The translations under genes and the position numbers were made by a program. 64,000 bases of DNA from positions 5,157,974-5,221,973 of the forward strand of contig AP019701.1 of NCBI GenBank assembly GCA_006738865.1, read 5' to 3'. This stretch comes from Allostella sp. ATCC 35155 (GTDB taxonomy: Bacteria > Pseudomonadota > Alphaproteobacteria > ATCC43930 > Allostellaceae). The notes beneath the pieces are model-generated. The model was not told the DNA's origin and did not search any database. It was given only the letters and a program-made list of their open reading frames with translations. Positions 1 through 8,581 of this stretch are shown in pieces (within the stretch, counting starts at the first letter, position 1; each line of letters begins with the position of its first letter).

Positions 1-440
1 AGCGGCTCAACGCGCCGGCCACGCGCTCGGGCGCCACCTGGTCGCCCAACACCATCACCTACGGCGGCAACAACCGCACCCACATGGTGCGCATTCCCGA
101 GGCCGGGCGGTTCGAGCTGCGGCTGATGGATGCCGCCGTCAATCCCTATCTCGGGCAGGCGGCGATCCTGGCGGCCGGCCTCGACGGCATCGCCCAGTCC
201 CGCGACCCGGGCCGGCGGCTCGACATCGACATGTATCGCGACGGCCACAAGGTGAAGGGCGCGCGCCGGCTGCCGCTCTACCTGCTGGACGCGATCCGCC
301 TCTTCGAGAAGAGCGGCTTCGCCCGGACCGTCTTCGGGGCGGACGTGGTCGCAAGCTATGCGCGCCTGAAGATGGCGGAGTGGGACGAGTTTGCGCGCTC
401 GATCTCGGAATGGGAGCGCCGCACGACGCTCGACGTCTGA
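1..440 (+). CDS. glnT: Glutamine synthetase, GlnT/type III-like, C-terminal part
   Basis: This is the 3' end of a gene whose start lies outside the window; the reading frame is open from base 3, giving about 145 residues. Glutamine synthetases join ammonia to glutamate using ATP; relatives ligate glutamate to amines. The fragment contains YGGNNRTHMVRIP followed by GRFELRLMDAAVNPYL, the conserved catalytic-domain blocks of the family, then a helical C-terminus. The spacing and the YGGNNRTHM form look like the GlnT (GSIII) class rather than GlnA, but gamma-glutamyl-amine ligases are hard to exclude from a C-terminal piece. A polyamine-type importer follows 1.2 kb downstream, which fits amine or nitrogen metabolism (inference). 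Confidence 0.85.
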   Translation, partial: RLNAPATRSGATWSPNTITYGGNNRTHMVRIPEAGRFELRLMDAAVNPYLGQAAILAAGLDGIAQSRDPGRRLDIDMYRDGHKVKGARRLPLYLLDAIRLFEKSGFARTVFGADVVASYARLKMAEWDEFARSISEWERRTTLDV

Positions 441-563
441 TCGACTGGCCGGCCGGCCCGAAGATTGCTTCATTCGGTCGCGCGATTGCCCGATGACAGG
501 CGCCCGGCGGCATGATTGACTCCGCCCCCGGTGCGCCCTGGGGCGCAGTCGGAGGTTGCAGCG

Positions 564-1634
564 ATGGCAGAAACGGCACGGCAGCCGATTGGCGGCCCGG
601 TGGCTTGGTACGGCAAGGATCTGGCGGCGTCGAACGCGTGGGTCCGCCACTGGTCGGATGACCAGATCGCGACCCTGGAGACCGCGCTCGCCGCGATCGA
701 TCGTGCCGGCATCCCGACGCTTTCGATCCGGCGCGAGGATTTCCCGCTCCCCGGCTTCGAGCCGCTGATCGCCGATCTGCAGCACGAGCTGGAAGACGGC
801 ATCGGCGCTGTCCGCATCTCCGGCCTTCCGGTCGCGCGCTATTCGCTCGACGACATGCGCCGCATCTTCTGGGGCTTCGGGACGCATGTCGGCACGCTCC
901 TCCACCAGAACGCCCGCGGCGAACTCATCGGCGAGGTCCGGGACGAGTCGGGCGACCTCGAGCGCACCTATGTCGAACCGGTCGCCGGACGCGTGAAGTC
1001 GAGCCGCGCCCGCGCCCGCTCGAACGGCCCGCTGCGCTTCCACACCGACCGCTGCGACGTCATCACGCTGCTCTGCGCCCAGAACAGCATGGCTGGCGGT
1101 ATCAGCAAGCTGGTCAGCATCGCGACCATCCACAACGAGATGCTGCGCCGCCGGCCCGACCTGCTCGAGGCCCTGTTCCAGGACTTCTATCGCTCGCGGC
1201 CCGAGGACGAGGACGGGCTGCACGGCGAGCGCTGGTTCAAGCTGCCGGTGTTCGGCATGGTCGACGGCAAGATCACCAGCCAGTACTCGCGCACCTATGT
1301 CGAGCAGGCGCAGGAATTCGCCGACGTGCCGCGGCTGACGCCCGCTCAGGTCGAGGCGATGGACCTGTTGGCCGAGATCGCCGAGGAGAACTGCCTGCAC
1401 GCCCCCTTCGTCGAGGGCGACATGCAGTTTCTCAACAACCATGTCATCTATCACGGGCGGACCGCCTACGAGGACGACCCGGCCGCCGGCAAGGCGCGCC
1501 GGCTGATGCGCCTCTGGCTGTCGGTACCGAACAGCCGCCGCCTGCCGGTCGGGTTCGAGAATCTCTGGGGTTCGACCGAACCCGGTGCCGTACGCGGCGG
1601 CGTCACCGTCCAGCGCGTTCCGGCCGCCGCCTGA
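564..1634 (+). CDS. TauD/TfdA-like Fe(II)/2-oxoglutarate dioxygenase
   Basis: Predicted 356-residue cytoplasmic non-heme iron dioxygenase that would couple 2-oxoglutarate decarboxylation to hydroxylation of a small substrate. The facial triad is visible: H160-T-D162 in LRFHTDRCD, and H297 in NNHVIYHGRTAY, followed by the arginine-rich RRLMRLW strand that usually binds 2-oxoglutarate. An in-frame TTG at 516 would add 16 residues, but ATG 564 has a GGAGG 8 nt upstream and is preferred. It lies 32 bp before a complete polyamine-type ABC importer in the same direction, so it probably acts on what that importer brings in (inference). The substrate cannot be named from sequence. Confidence 0.82.
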   Translation: MAETARQPIGGPVAWYGKDLAASNAWVRHWSDDQIATLETALAAIDRAGIPTLSIRREDFPLPGFEPLIADLQHELEDGIGAVRISGLPVARYSLDDMRRIFWGFGTHVGTLLHQNARGELIGEVRDESGDLERTYVEPVAGRVKSSRARARSNGPLRFHTDRCDVITLLCAQNSMAGGISKLVSIATIHNEMLRRRPDLLEALFQDFYRSRPEDEDGLHGERWFKLPVFGMVDGKITSQYSRTYVEQAQEFADVPRLTPAQVEAMDLLAEIAEENCLHAPFVEGDMQFLNNHVIYHGRTAYEDDPAAGKARRLMRLWLSVPNSRRLPVGFENLWGSTEPGAVRGGVTVQRVPAAA

Positions 1635-1666
1635 TCCCGTTTCATCTGTCGAAGAGAAGCCGCCCC

Positions 1667-2719
1667 ATGGGTCCGATCCGCCGTTCCAGTTTCCTGCGCC
1701 TCGCCTTCGGCGCCGCTCTTGCCGCCGCGGCCGCCGGCGGCGCCGCGGCCCAGCCCGCGAACAAGACCGTCTATTTCCTGACCTGGGGCGGCACCGTCCA
1801 GCAGACTCTCGAGAAGGAAGGCTGGGGCAAGAAGTTCACCGAGGCGACCGGCTATACCGTTCAGCTCGTTCCGAAGGCGACCGGCCCGGAGATCATCGCC
1901 GCCGCGGTGGCGCAGAAGGACAATCCGCAGGTCGACGTCGTTCAGAGCGACCTGCTGCCGTTCCTCTCGGGGGACGATCAGGGGCTGTTCCGGCCGATCG
2001 ATGTGAAGGACATCCCGAACATCGCCAAGCTGGCGTCGGTGGCGCGCATCAACCCGAATGCGATCATGACGTACGGCGACGTCATGGCGATCATCTACAA
2101 TCACGAGGTCTTCGCCCAGAAGAAGTGGGCGGAGCCCAAGGCCGAGTGGGGCGAGCTGATGCGGCCGGAGTTCCGCGGCAGCCTCGTCCTGCCGCCGGTC
2201 AACACCACCTACGGCCTCTATGGACTGATCACGTTGGCCCGCGTCCATGGCGGCAGCGAGCATGAGATCGGCCCCGGATTCGATGCGCTGAAGAAGCTGG
2301 CGCCGGGCATCGTCGAGTGGCCGACGACCTTCGCGCGCATGGGCCAGTTCCTCCAGGACGGCTCGGCCGCGGTCGGCTTCTACAGCTCCTCCTCGGCCGC
2401 CGAGATGGCGCGCCGCGGGGTGCCGGTGAAGTACGTCGTGCCGAAGCCGCTGTTCTTCACCGGCACGGCCGCCGGCATCATGAAGAACGCGCCCAATCCC
2501 GAGGGGGCGAAGGCCTTCCTCAACTGGTGGATCTCCAAGGAAGTCATGACCTTCCGGGCCGAGCGCTACGGCAACGTCACCATGAATACCGAGGTGACGA
2601 GCAATCCGATCCCGATCGCCGCCCTCAACGAGATGCAGCGGGTCGACTATGCCACCGTGAACGCCAGGCGCGCCGACTGGATCAAGGTGTTCGAGCGCGA
2701 GGTGCTGCCCCTGAAGTAG
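1667..2719 (+). CDS. ABC transporter periplasmic substrate-binding protein (PotD-like)
   Basis: A 350-residue extracellular solute-binding protein. The N-terminus has an arginine pair, a hydrophobic segment rich in Ala and a cleavage-like AAAQ near residue 29; the two arginines are followed by SSFL, one residue longer than a classic Tat box, so Sec export is equally possible. The mature start VYFLTWGG and the segment AVGFYSSSSA fit the spermidine/putrescine family. The gene opens a PotD-A-B-C-ordered cluster and lies between the dioxygenase and the ATPase gene. Ligand unknown: polyamines, opines and amino-acid-like amines are all taken up by this family. Confidence 0.88.
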   Translation: MGPIRRSSFLRLAFGAALAAAAAGGAAAQPANKTVYFLTWGGTVQQTLEKEGWGKKFTEATGYTVQLVPKATGPEIIAAAVAQKDNPQVDVVQSDLLPFLSGDDQGLFRPIDVKDIPNIAKLASVARINPNAIMTYGDVMAIIYNHEVFAQKKWAEPKAEWGELMRPEFRGSLVLPPVNTTYGLYGLITLARVHGGSEHEIGPGFDALKKLAPGIVEWPTTFARMGQFLQDGSAAVGFYSSSSAAEMARRGVPVKYVVPKPLFFTGTAAGIMKNAPNPEGAKAFLNWWISKEVMTFRAERYGNVTMNTEVTSNPIPIAALNEMQRVDYATVNARRADWIKVFEREVLPLK

Positions 2720-2740
2720 CGCGATATTCGGACAGCATCG

Positions 2741-3820
2741 GTGGGTGGCGCTCCCGCAGGGCTGGAGGCGCGCTCGCTCGTCAAGCGCTTCGGCGCGACG
2801 ACGGCGGTCGACGGCATCGACATCGCGGTCCGGCCCGGTGAGTTCTTCACCGTGCTGGGCCCGTCCGGCTGCGGCAAGACGACGTTCCTGCGCTTGGTCG
2901 CCGGCATCCTGGCGCCGGACGGCGGCAGCATCCGGATCGGTGCTGCCGATCTGACGCAGGCGCCGATCTGGGCACGGAACATCGGCCTCGTCTTTCAGAA
3001 CTACGCGCTGTTCCCGCACATGACGGTGGCGCAGAACGTGGGATTCGGGCTCGCCATGCGCCGCGTGCCGCGTGCGGATCGTGGGCCGAGGATCGCCCGG
3101 GCGCTGGAGACGGTGCGCCTCGACGGCTATGGCGGGCGGCGCCCGTCCGAACTGTCGGGCGGGCAGCAGCAGCGCGTGGCGCTGGCGCGCGCCATCGTCA
3201 TCGAGCCCGACCTGCTGCTGCTGGACGAGCCGCTATCCAATCTCGACGCCCGTCTGCGCGAGGACATGCGCAGCGAGCTGGCCGACCTGAAGCACCGGCT
3301 CGGCATCACGACCATCCTGGTCACGCACGACATCCACGAGGCCTTCTCCCTATCGGACCGCGTGGCGGTGATGCGGGCGGGTCGCGTCGAGCAGGTGGGG
3401 GCGCCGACCGAACTGTACGAACTGCCGGCCAACCGTTTCGTCGCGGGCTTTCTCGGGCCGGTGAACGAATGGACCGGCCGCGTCGGCGCGATCGCCGACG
3501 GCACGGCGGAGGTCGAGTTCGCGGGGTTGCGGTCCTGCCGGGTGCCGGCCCTGGCGGGCTGGCGCGGGGGCGACGAGGCCACGGTGATCCTGCGGCCGGA
3601 GCGCCTGGGGCTGACAGCCGCGAGCGCGGCCGGCGAGGGAGCGGTGGTCGGCCGGATCGACCAGGTGGCCCATCTCGGGAATCTGGTGAACTATCGCGTG
3701 GCGGCCGGCGGCCGCGCGCTGCTGGCGCAGGCCCCGGCCGGCCGCACGGGGCGCTTCGCGCTCGGCGACCGCGTCGCCGTCGCCTGGGACGACGCCGACC
3801 TGGCGCCGGTCGCTCCATGA
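2741..3820 (+). CDS. ABC transporter ATP-binding protein (PotA-like)
   Basis: Cytoplasmic ATPase of the importer, 359 residues. Walker A GPSGCGKT at 40-47, Q-loop FQNYALFP near 86, signature LSGGQ at 138-142, Walker B LLLLDEP at 158-164, then a C-terminal TOBE-type region typical of PotA/FbpC/UgpC ATPases. The start chosen is GTG 2741, 21 bp after the binding-protein stop; no strong ribosome site is visible, so translation may depend on coupling. The stop overlaps the next gene's ATG in an ATGA motif, showing tight operon organisation. Confidence 0.92.
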   Translation: MGGAPAGLEARSLVKRFGATTAVDGIDIAVRPGEFFTVLGPSGCGKTTFLRLVAGILAPDGGSIRIGAADLTQAPIWARNIGLVFQNYALFPHMTVAQNVGFGLAMRRVPRADRGPRIARALETVRLDGYGGRRPSELSGGQQQRVALARAIVIEPDLLLLDEPLSNLDARLREDMRSELADLKHRLGITTILVTHDIHEAFSLSDRVAVMRAGRVEQVGAPTELYELPANRFVAGFLGPVNEWTGRVGAIADGTAEVEFAGLRSCRVPALAGWRGGDEATVILRPERLGLTAASAAGEGAVVGRIDQVAHLGNLVNYRVAAGGRALLAQAPAGRTGRFALGDRVAVAWDDADLAPVAP

Positions 3821-4704
3821 TCTCCGGCGCCGCCGGGCGCTCGGCGCTCGGCATCCGGCTCGGCGGCAGCGTCTGGCTCTTCCTCGGTCCGGCCCTTCTG
3901 CTGATGCTCGCGGCCTACCTGGCGCCGCTCTTCGACACCACGATCGTCAGCCTGCATCCCAACCGGCCGACCGGTATCGACCGCGATTCGTGGACGATCG
4001 CCAACTACCTGCGCCTTCTCGACACCTACTACGGCGAGGTGCTGCTGCGCACGTTGCGCGTCAGCCTGCTGATCACGCTGTTCTCGGTGCTGCTTGCCTA
4101 TCCCGTGGGCGTCTGGCTCGCCGGGCTCGGCCCGCGCGGGCAAGCCTGGGCGATCCTCGTCTACATGTCGCCCTGGTTCGTCAACGCGGTGGTCAAGTCG
4201 TTCGGCTGGACACTGATCCTCGGCAATCGCGGCCTCGTCAATCGCGGGCTGCAGAGCCTCGGGCTGATCGATTCGCCGCTGCGCCTGATGCTCAATGAAA
4301 CCGGTATTGTGATCGGCCTGCTGCCGGGCCATTTCCTCTTCGTGCTGCTCCCCCTCTGGGCGGCGCTCAAGGGGCTCGACGGCAATCTCCGCTGGGCGGC
4401 GATGACGCTCGGCGCCCGGCCCTGGCAGGTCTTCCTCCGGGTGACGGTGCCGCTGACCCTGCCGGCCCTGCTCGCCGGCGCCATCATCAACTTCACCATG
4501 AACATGGCGGCCTTCGCGGCGCCGGCCCTGCTCGGCGGCACGCGCACCCGCGTCCTGTCCTTCATCGCCTACCAGGTCAATCTCGAAGAGCTGAACTGGC
4601 CCTTCGGCGGCGCGCTCGCGGTCGCCATGCTGGTCGTGACCCTCGGTTTCGTGATGGTGGCGCAGGGGCTGACGCGCGGCGGCCTGGGCGGGGGTCGGCG
4701 ATGA
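3817..4704 (+). CDS. ABC transporter permease (PotB-like)
   Basis: Inner-membrane permease of 295 residues, with an N-terminal hydrophobic helix (WLFLGPALLLMLAAYLAPLF) and further membrane segments. The cytoplasmic coupling loop is present as WAAMTLGARPWQVFLRVTVP, the EAA-type motif that docks the ATPase. The start ATG 3817 overlaps the TGA of the ATPase gene. The next permease starts within this gene's stop codon, again through ATGA. Order and sizes match PotB in spermidine/putrescine-type importers. Confidence 0.9.
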   Translation: MISGAAGRSALGIRLGGSVWLFLGPALLLMLAAYLAPLFDTTIVSLHPNRPTGIDRDSWTIANYLRLLDTYYGEVLLRTLRVSLLITLFSVLLAYPVGVWLAGLGPRGQAWAILVYMSPWFVNAVVKSFGWTLILGNRGLVNRGLQSLGLIDSPLRLMLNETGIVIGLLPGHFLFVLLPLWAALKGLDGNLRWAAMTLGARPWQVFLRVTVPLTLPALLAGAIINFTMNMAAFAAPALLGGTRTRVLSFIAYQVNLEELNWPFGGALAVAMLVVTLGFVMVAQGLTRGGLGGGRR

Positions 4705-5477
4705 GGCGCCTGCTCACCCTCTTCAATCTGCTGATGGTGGCCTACGTCGTCGCGCCGATCGTGCTGGTGGTGTGGATGTCGTTCACGCCGACCATGCTGT
4801 TCGAGGTGCCGATCCGCAGCTTCTCGCTGCGCTGGTACGAAGAACTGTTCTCCTATGACGCCTTCATCGACAGCGCGTGGCTCAGCCTGCGTCTCGGGCT
4901 GATCTCGGCCCTGGCGGCGACGGCGCTGGGGTTCCTGGCGGCATACGGGCTGGTGCGGGGCCGGCCGCCGGGGGCGGGTGCCCTCCTCGGCCTCTTCACG
5001 GCACCGCTGATCGTGCCGGCGGTGGTCTACGGCATCGCCATGCTGCAGTTCACCAACCTGGTCGGGCTCTACGGTGCCTTTCCGGCGCTGGTGGCGGCCC
5101 ACGTCGTCATCGTCCTGCCCTTCGCCGTGCGGACGCTGCTCGCATCGCTCGAGGGCCAGGGGCCGGAACTCGAATGGGCGGCGATGAGCCTCGGTGCCCG
5201 TCGCCGCCACGCCGTCCTCCTCGTCACCTTGCCGCTCTGCCTGCGCGGCATGGTCTCGGCGTTCCTCTTCTGCTTCCTGATCTCCTTCTCGGAGGTCACG
5301 GTGACCCTGTTCATGGCCGGGCCCGCCCACCAGACCCTGCCGGTGCGGATCTTCAACTATGTCAGCGACCGCATCGACCCGACGATGGCGGCGGTGTCCG
5401 CCCTCGTCGTGCTGGTGTCGGTGGCGCTGGTCCTGGTCCTGAACCGGCTGGGGGCCCTGGCGGCGGTCCGCAAATAG
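4701..5477 (+). CDS. ABC transporter permease (PotC-like)
   Basis: Second inner-membrane permease, 258 residues, about six predicted membrane segments. It carries an EAA-type loop (EWAAMSLGARRRHAVLLVTL) facing the ATPase. It is translationally coupled to the preceding permease by a 4-bp overlap and ends the operon; the next gene is on the opposite strand and converges 4 bp away. With the three preceding genes it makes a complete importer (binding protein, ATPase, two permeases). Substrate unknown. Confidence 0.9.
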   Translation: MRRLLTLFNLLMVAYVVAPIVLVVWMSFTPTMLFEVPIRSFSLRWYEELFSYDAFIDSAWLSLRLGLISALAATALGFLAAYGLVRGRPPGAGALLGLFTAPLIVPAVVYGIAMLQFTNLVGLYGAFPALVAAHVVIVLPFAVRTLLASLEGQGPELEWAAMSLGARRRHAVLLVTLPLCLRGMVSAFLFCFLISFSEVTVTLFMAGPAHQTLPVRIFNYVSDRIDPTMAAVSALVVLVSVALVLVLNRLGALAAVRK

Positions 5478-5481
5478 TCCC

Positions 5482-5859
5482 TCAGACCGGCTCGGTCTCG
5501 AGCCCGCCCGCAACCGCGTCCTTGAAGCCGCCGAGATTGCGGACGTCGGCATAGCCCATGTCGCACAGCACCTTGCCCGCGAGCGCCGACCGTCCGCCCG
5601 ACGCGCAATAGAGGACGACTGGCCGGTCCCGGCGGAAGGCCGGGTCGTGCATCGGGCTGTCGGGGTCGGCCTTGAACTCGATCAGGCCGCGCGAGACGGC
5701 GACCGCCCCCTTCACCTTGCCGCTGGCGGCGACCTCGGTGCCGTCGCGGACATCGACGACAAGGGCTCCGGCCGACTGCAGTTCGGCGGCCTCGGCGGCG
5801 GTCACGCGCGGCACGGCGGCATTGGCCTCGGCCAGCATCTGCTTCACGGACAACGGCAT
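5482..5859 (-). CDS. Single-domain rhodanese-like sulfurtransferase
   Basis: A 125-residue cytoplasmic rhodanese domain protein. Rhodaneses carry a persulfide on a loop cysteine and transfer sulfur to thiols or cyanide. The loop is CASGGRS with the nucleophile C85; VVDVRDGTEVAASG matches the family's second conserved block. Start ATG at 5859 has GAAGAGG upstream at good spacing; a longer upstream frame lacks such a site. It is convergent with the permease gene and lies downstream of amtB, but the amtB terminator separates them. Physiological acceptor unknown. Confidence 0.85.
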   Translation of the reverse strand: MPLSVKQMLAEANAAVPRVTAAEAAELQSAGALVVDVRDGTEVAASGKVKGAVAVSRGLIEFKADPDSPMHDPAFRRDRPVVLYCASGGRSALAGKVLCDMGYADVRNLGGFKDAVAGGLETEPV

Positions 5860-5905
5860 GGGTACGGATCCTCTTCCAGCATACGCAGGGTCGCCATCAT
5901 GCACG

Positions 5906-5933
5906 AAAAAGGGGGCGCCGAAGCGCCCCCTTT
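5906..5933 (-). terminator. Rho-independent terminator of amtB
   Basis: Read on the minus strand this is a GC-rich stem GGGGGCGC with a TTCG tetraloop and a perfect complementary arm, extended by A-T pairs and followed by TTTTT. It starts 24 bp beyond the amtB stop. It should end amtB transcription and insulate the rhodanese gene. Confidence 0.85.
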
Positions 5934-5956
5934 CCCCTCGACCGGGCGACCGGCAT

Positions 5957-7369
5957 TCAGGGCACGGTTTCCCCGTGCAGCCGGAGGTCGAGACCATCGC
6001 GCTCCATCTCCTCGTCGACACGGAGCCCCACCAACACATCGACGATCTTGAGGAGCACGAAGGAGGCAACGGCGCACCACACCGCGGTCACGAGCACGCC
6101 CACGATCTGGGCGACGACCTGACCGCCATTGCCCTCGACAAGACCGCTCGCACCGGCGACCACCGCCCCGTCGGCGCCCGTCGTGGCGCTCATGGCGCCC
6201 ACGGCGAACACGCCGGTCAGGATGGCACCGGCGATCCCGCCCATGCCATGGATGCCGAACACGTCGAGCGAGTCGTCGTAGCCCAGGGCATGCTTGAGCC
6301 CGGTGCAGGCCCAGAAGCAGACCACGCCGGCGACGAGGCCGATGATCAGGCCGCCCGTCGGCGTCACGAATCCGCAGGCCGGCGTGATCGCCACCAGACC
6401 CGCGATCGCGCCCGAAATGATGCCGAGCACGCTGGGCTTACCCTTGGTGAGCCATTCGGCAAACATCCAGGACAAGCCGCCCGCCGCGGTCGCGATATGG
6501 GTGACCGCCATCACCATCGCCGCACGCTCGCCGGCCGCGAGTGCCGATCCGGCGTTGAAGCCGAACCAGCCGACCCACAGCAGCGACGCGCCGATGACCG
6601 AGAGGGTCAGGTTGTGCGGCGGGAAGGGATCGCGCCCGAAGCCCTTGCGCTTGCCGATCACGAGCGCGGCGACCAAGCCCGCGATGCCCGAATTGATGTG
6701 GACCACGGTGCCGCCCGCAAAATCGAGCACGGCGCCGACGCCGAAGGGCCCGGGATAGTCCGTGAGTCCGGTGCCGCCGAGGAAGCCGCCCGGACCCCAG
6801 ACCATATGGGCGACGGGGGCGTAGACCACGATCGACCAGAGGGCGCTGAAGAGCAGCATCGCCGAGAAGCGCATGCGGTCGGCGACGGCACCGAAGATCA
6901 GTGCCGGGGTGATCGCCGCGAACGAGAGCTGGAACATGAAGAACAGCGTCTCGGGGATCGTTCCCGACAGGGTCCCGATCTCGACGCCGCCCAGGAACAT
7001 CTTCGAAAGGCTGCCGACGAACGCGGTGCCCTCGGCGAAGGCGATCGAATAGCCGATGACGAACCAGACGATGCTGATGAGGCACATGCAGGCAAAGGAC
7101 TGCATGAGCGTCGCCAGCACGTTCATCTTGCGGACCATGCCGGCATAGAACAGCGCCAAGCCCGGGACCAGCATCATCAGCACGAGCACGGTCGAAGTCA
7201 GCATCCAGGCCGTGTCGCCGGCGCTCAACACCGGCGGATCGGCCGCGAATGCCGGGCCGGCGCCCAGCAGGACGGCGCCGAGGATGGCCGGCGCCATCGC
7301 GGATCGCCCACTGGCGCGGCATGGCGCCGCCAGTTCGGCGGAAATCTTCTGATTGTACGGCGACCTCAT
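5957..7369 (-). CDS. amtB: Ammonium transporter AmtB
   Basis: Inner-membrane ammonium channel of 470 residues with an N-terminal signal-like helix (cleavage near AFAADPP, residue 43) and about 11 membrane segments. The paired pore histidines are H224 (TVVHINSGIAG) and H374 (FGIHGMGGI); the Amt block GLALFYAGMVRKMNVL follows the first core helix. Start ATG 7369 has GGAGAGG upstream; Met25 (7297) is a weaker alternative. No glnK/PII gene adjoins it, unlike the common glnK-amtB pair. The upstream region carries an NtrC-like palindrome and a sigma-54-like element, so nitrogen-limitation control is likely (inference). Confidence 0.96.
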   Translation of the reverse strand: MRSPYNQKISAELAAPCRASGRSAMAPAILGAVLLGAGPAFAADPPVLSAGDTAWMLTSTVLVLMMLVPGLALFYAGMVRKMNVLATLMQSFACMCLISIVWFVIGYSIAFAEGTAFVGSLSKMFLGGVEIGTLSGTIPETLFFMFQLSFAAITPALIFGAVADRMRFSAMLLFSALWSIVVYAPVAHMVWGPGGFLGGTGLTDYPGPFGVGAVLDFAGGTVVHINSGIAGLVAALVIGKRKGFGRDPFPPHNLTLSVIGASLLWVGWFGFNAGSALAAGERAAMVMAVTHIATAAGGLSWMFAEWLTKGKPSVLGIISGAIAGLVAITPACGFVTPTGGLIIGLVAGVVCFWACTGLKHALGYDDSLDVFGIHGMGGIAGAILTGVFAVGAMSATTGADGAVVAGASGLVEGNGGQVVAQIVGVLVTAVWCAVASFVLLKIVDVLVGLRVDEEMERDGLDLRLHGETVP

Positions 7370-7474
7370 CGCACCCCTCTCCTGAGCAGCTCCTTGGCCC
7401 GTTCCGCGTTCCCGGCTGCGGCCGGGTCGCCTCCGTTCCCGCCGCGGCATTGCAGCAGGGCCTCGACGGATGAG

Positions 7475-7490
7475 TCCAAAATTCATGCCA
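7475..7490 (-). promoter_or_regulatory. Sigma-54-like -24/-12 promoter of amtB (imperfect)
   Basis: On the minus strand the bases read TGGCATG-AATT-TTGGA, against the consensus TGGCACG-N4-TTGCW. The GG at -24 is perfect and the spacing is right, but the -12 GC is GG, which weakens the call. Transcription would begin near 7464, about 95 nt before the amtB ATG. Confidence 0.45.
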
Positions 7491-7530
7491 GATGGGCTGG
7501 CCATGGTTTCAGGACAGACAGGCCCCCAAG

Positions 7531-7547
7531 TGCACAAAATATGTGCA
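7531..7547. promoter_or_regulatory. NtrC-type binding site upstream of amtB
   Basis: Perfect dyad TGCAC-N7-GTGCA, the same arm sequence and spacing as the classic NtrC site (TGCACC-N5-GGTGCA). Its centre lies about 75 bp upstream of the predicted sigma-54 start. One good site is visible; a second site, often present at NtrC enhancers, was not found. Confidence 0.65.
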
Positions 7548-7586
7548 AATGTAAGCGACGTGCCAGGATTCGGGCAGTCGGGCGCC

Positions 7587-8063
7587 CTAATCGCGCCGGC
7601 GGGCGAAGAACGCACGCAACATGGCCGCCGCTTCCCCCTCGCCGATCCCGCCATAGATCTCCGGACGGTGATGGCAGGTCGGCTGCGTGAAGATTCGCGG
7701 CCCGTGCTCGACACCGCCACCCTTCGGGTCGTAGGCGGCGAAATAGAGCCGGCGCAGGCGCGCGAAGGCGATCGCCTGCGCGCACATCGGACAGGGTTCG
7801 AGCGTGACGTAGAGGTCGCATCCGGCAAGCCGCGGCGATCCCAGCCGGTCACCGGCGGCGCGGATGGCCAGGATTTCGGCGTGGGCCGTCGGATCCCGCT
7901 CCGCCTCGACGCGATTGTGGGCGGCGGCGATCACCGCGCCGCTCGCCGTGTCGACCACGACGGCGCCGACGGGAACTTCCCCCGCCTCCGCCGCTGCCCG
8001 GGCGAGCGCCATGGCGCGGCGCATCGGTTCAGGATCCCCGCTCGTGGCGGCGCGCCCCTTCAA
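7587..8063 (-). CDS. tadA: tRNA-adenosine deaminase TadA
   Basis: A 158-residue zinc-dependent deaminase that would convert A34 of tRNA-Arg(ACG) to inosine. The catalytic signature is present: H61-A-E63 in TAHAEIL, and C91 and C94 in PCPMCA, with the substrate-shaping EVPVGAV near residue 29. Length matches TadA. Start ATG 8063 gives a short N-terminal leader; Met14 is possible. It follows the cytochrome gene by 10 bp on the same strand. A general nucleoside deaminase is the alternative, less likely given the PVGAVVVD and HAE spacing. Confidence 0.88.
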   Translation of the reverse strand: MKGRAATSGDPEPMRRAMALARAAAEAGEVPVGAVVVDTASGAVIAAAHNRVEAERDPTAHAEILAIRAAGDRLGSPRLAGCDLYVTLEPCPMCAQAIAFARLRRLYFAAYDPKGGGVEHGPRIFTQPTCHHRPEIYGGIGEGEAAAMLRAFFARRRD

Positions 8064-8073
8064 CGTGACGGCT

Positions 8074-8571
8074 TCACTGCCGGTTCAGGAACGGGTTGAC
8101 GAAGCCACGGCTGCGCCGGGGCGGCAGGGCCTCGCTCAGATAGTCGAGAAACTTCTCCCGCTCCGCCCCTTCCAGCGGCGCCATTCCGTGGCGGTCCGTC
8201 ATCCAGGTGAGCAATTCATCCCAGCGGTCGCGCGCCAGGCCCTGCCGGCGGATCAGCTCCGAGCTGTGGCAGGCGGTGCAGAACCAGAAGACTTCCTCCC
8301 GGGCGGGGCCGTCCGGGAGGTTCTCCGGAACGTCGGCGACATCGCGGACATAGCCGGGCGGCGGCGTGCCGGCGGCTGGCCCGGCACCTGCCGCCGGCGT
8401 CGCCGTCGATGCCGGCGGTGGAGCCGCCGCCATGGATGGGGCCGGAGCGGCAACCGGCGGCCGGACCGGCGGCTGCGGCTTGTCCCGCAGCCACCCCGCC
8501 TTGTCGGAGCCGAGCACCACCACCGTCAGAACGAGGCAGAGGATGGCGAGCTGGGCCGGTCCGAAGGTCAT
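8074..8571 (-). CDS. Membrane-anchored c-type cytochrome, probable partner of the Mo oxidase
   Basis: 165 residues: one N-terminal hydrophobic anchor (QLAILCLVLTVVVLG), a Pro/Ala-rich linker (residues 32-72), then a small haem domain with C98-T-A-C101-H102. Met124 or Met130 could be the distal haem ligand. The start is 10 bp after the stop of the sulfite-oxidase-like gene, so the two are probably translated from one message. In bacterial SorAB-type sulfite dehydrogenases the Mo subunit passes electrons to a small mono-haem cytochrome, and this pair has that form. Direct sequence similarity to SorB cannot be judged here. Confidence 0.75.
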   Translation of the reverse strand: MTFGPAQLAILCLVLTVVVLGSDKAGWLRDKPQPPVRPPVAAPAPSMAAAPPPASTATPAAGAGPAAGTPPPGYVRDVADVPENLPDGPAREEVFWFCTACHSSELIRRQGLARDRWDELLTWMTDRHGMAPLEGAEREKFLDYLSEALPPRRSRGFVNPFLNRQ

Positions 8572-8581
8572 GTGTCGGCCG

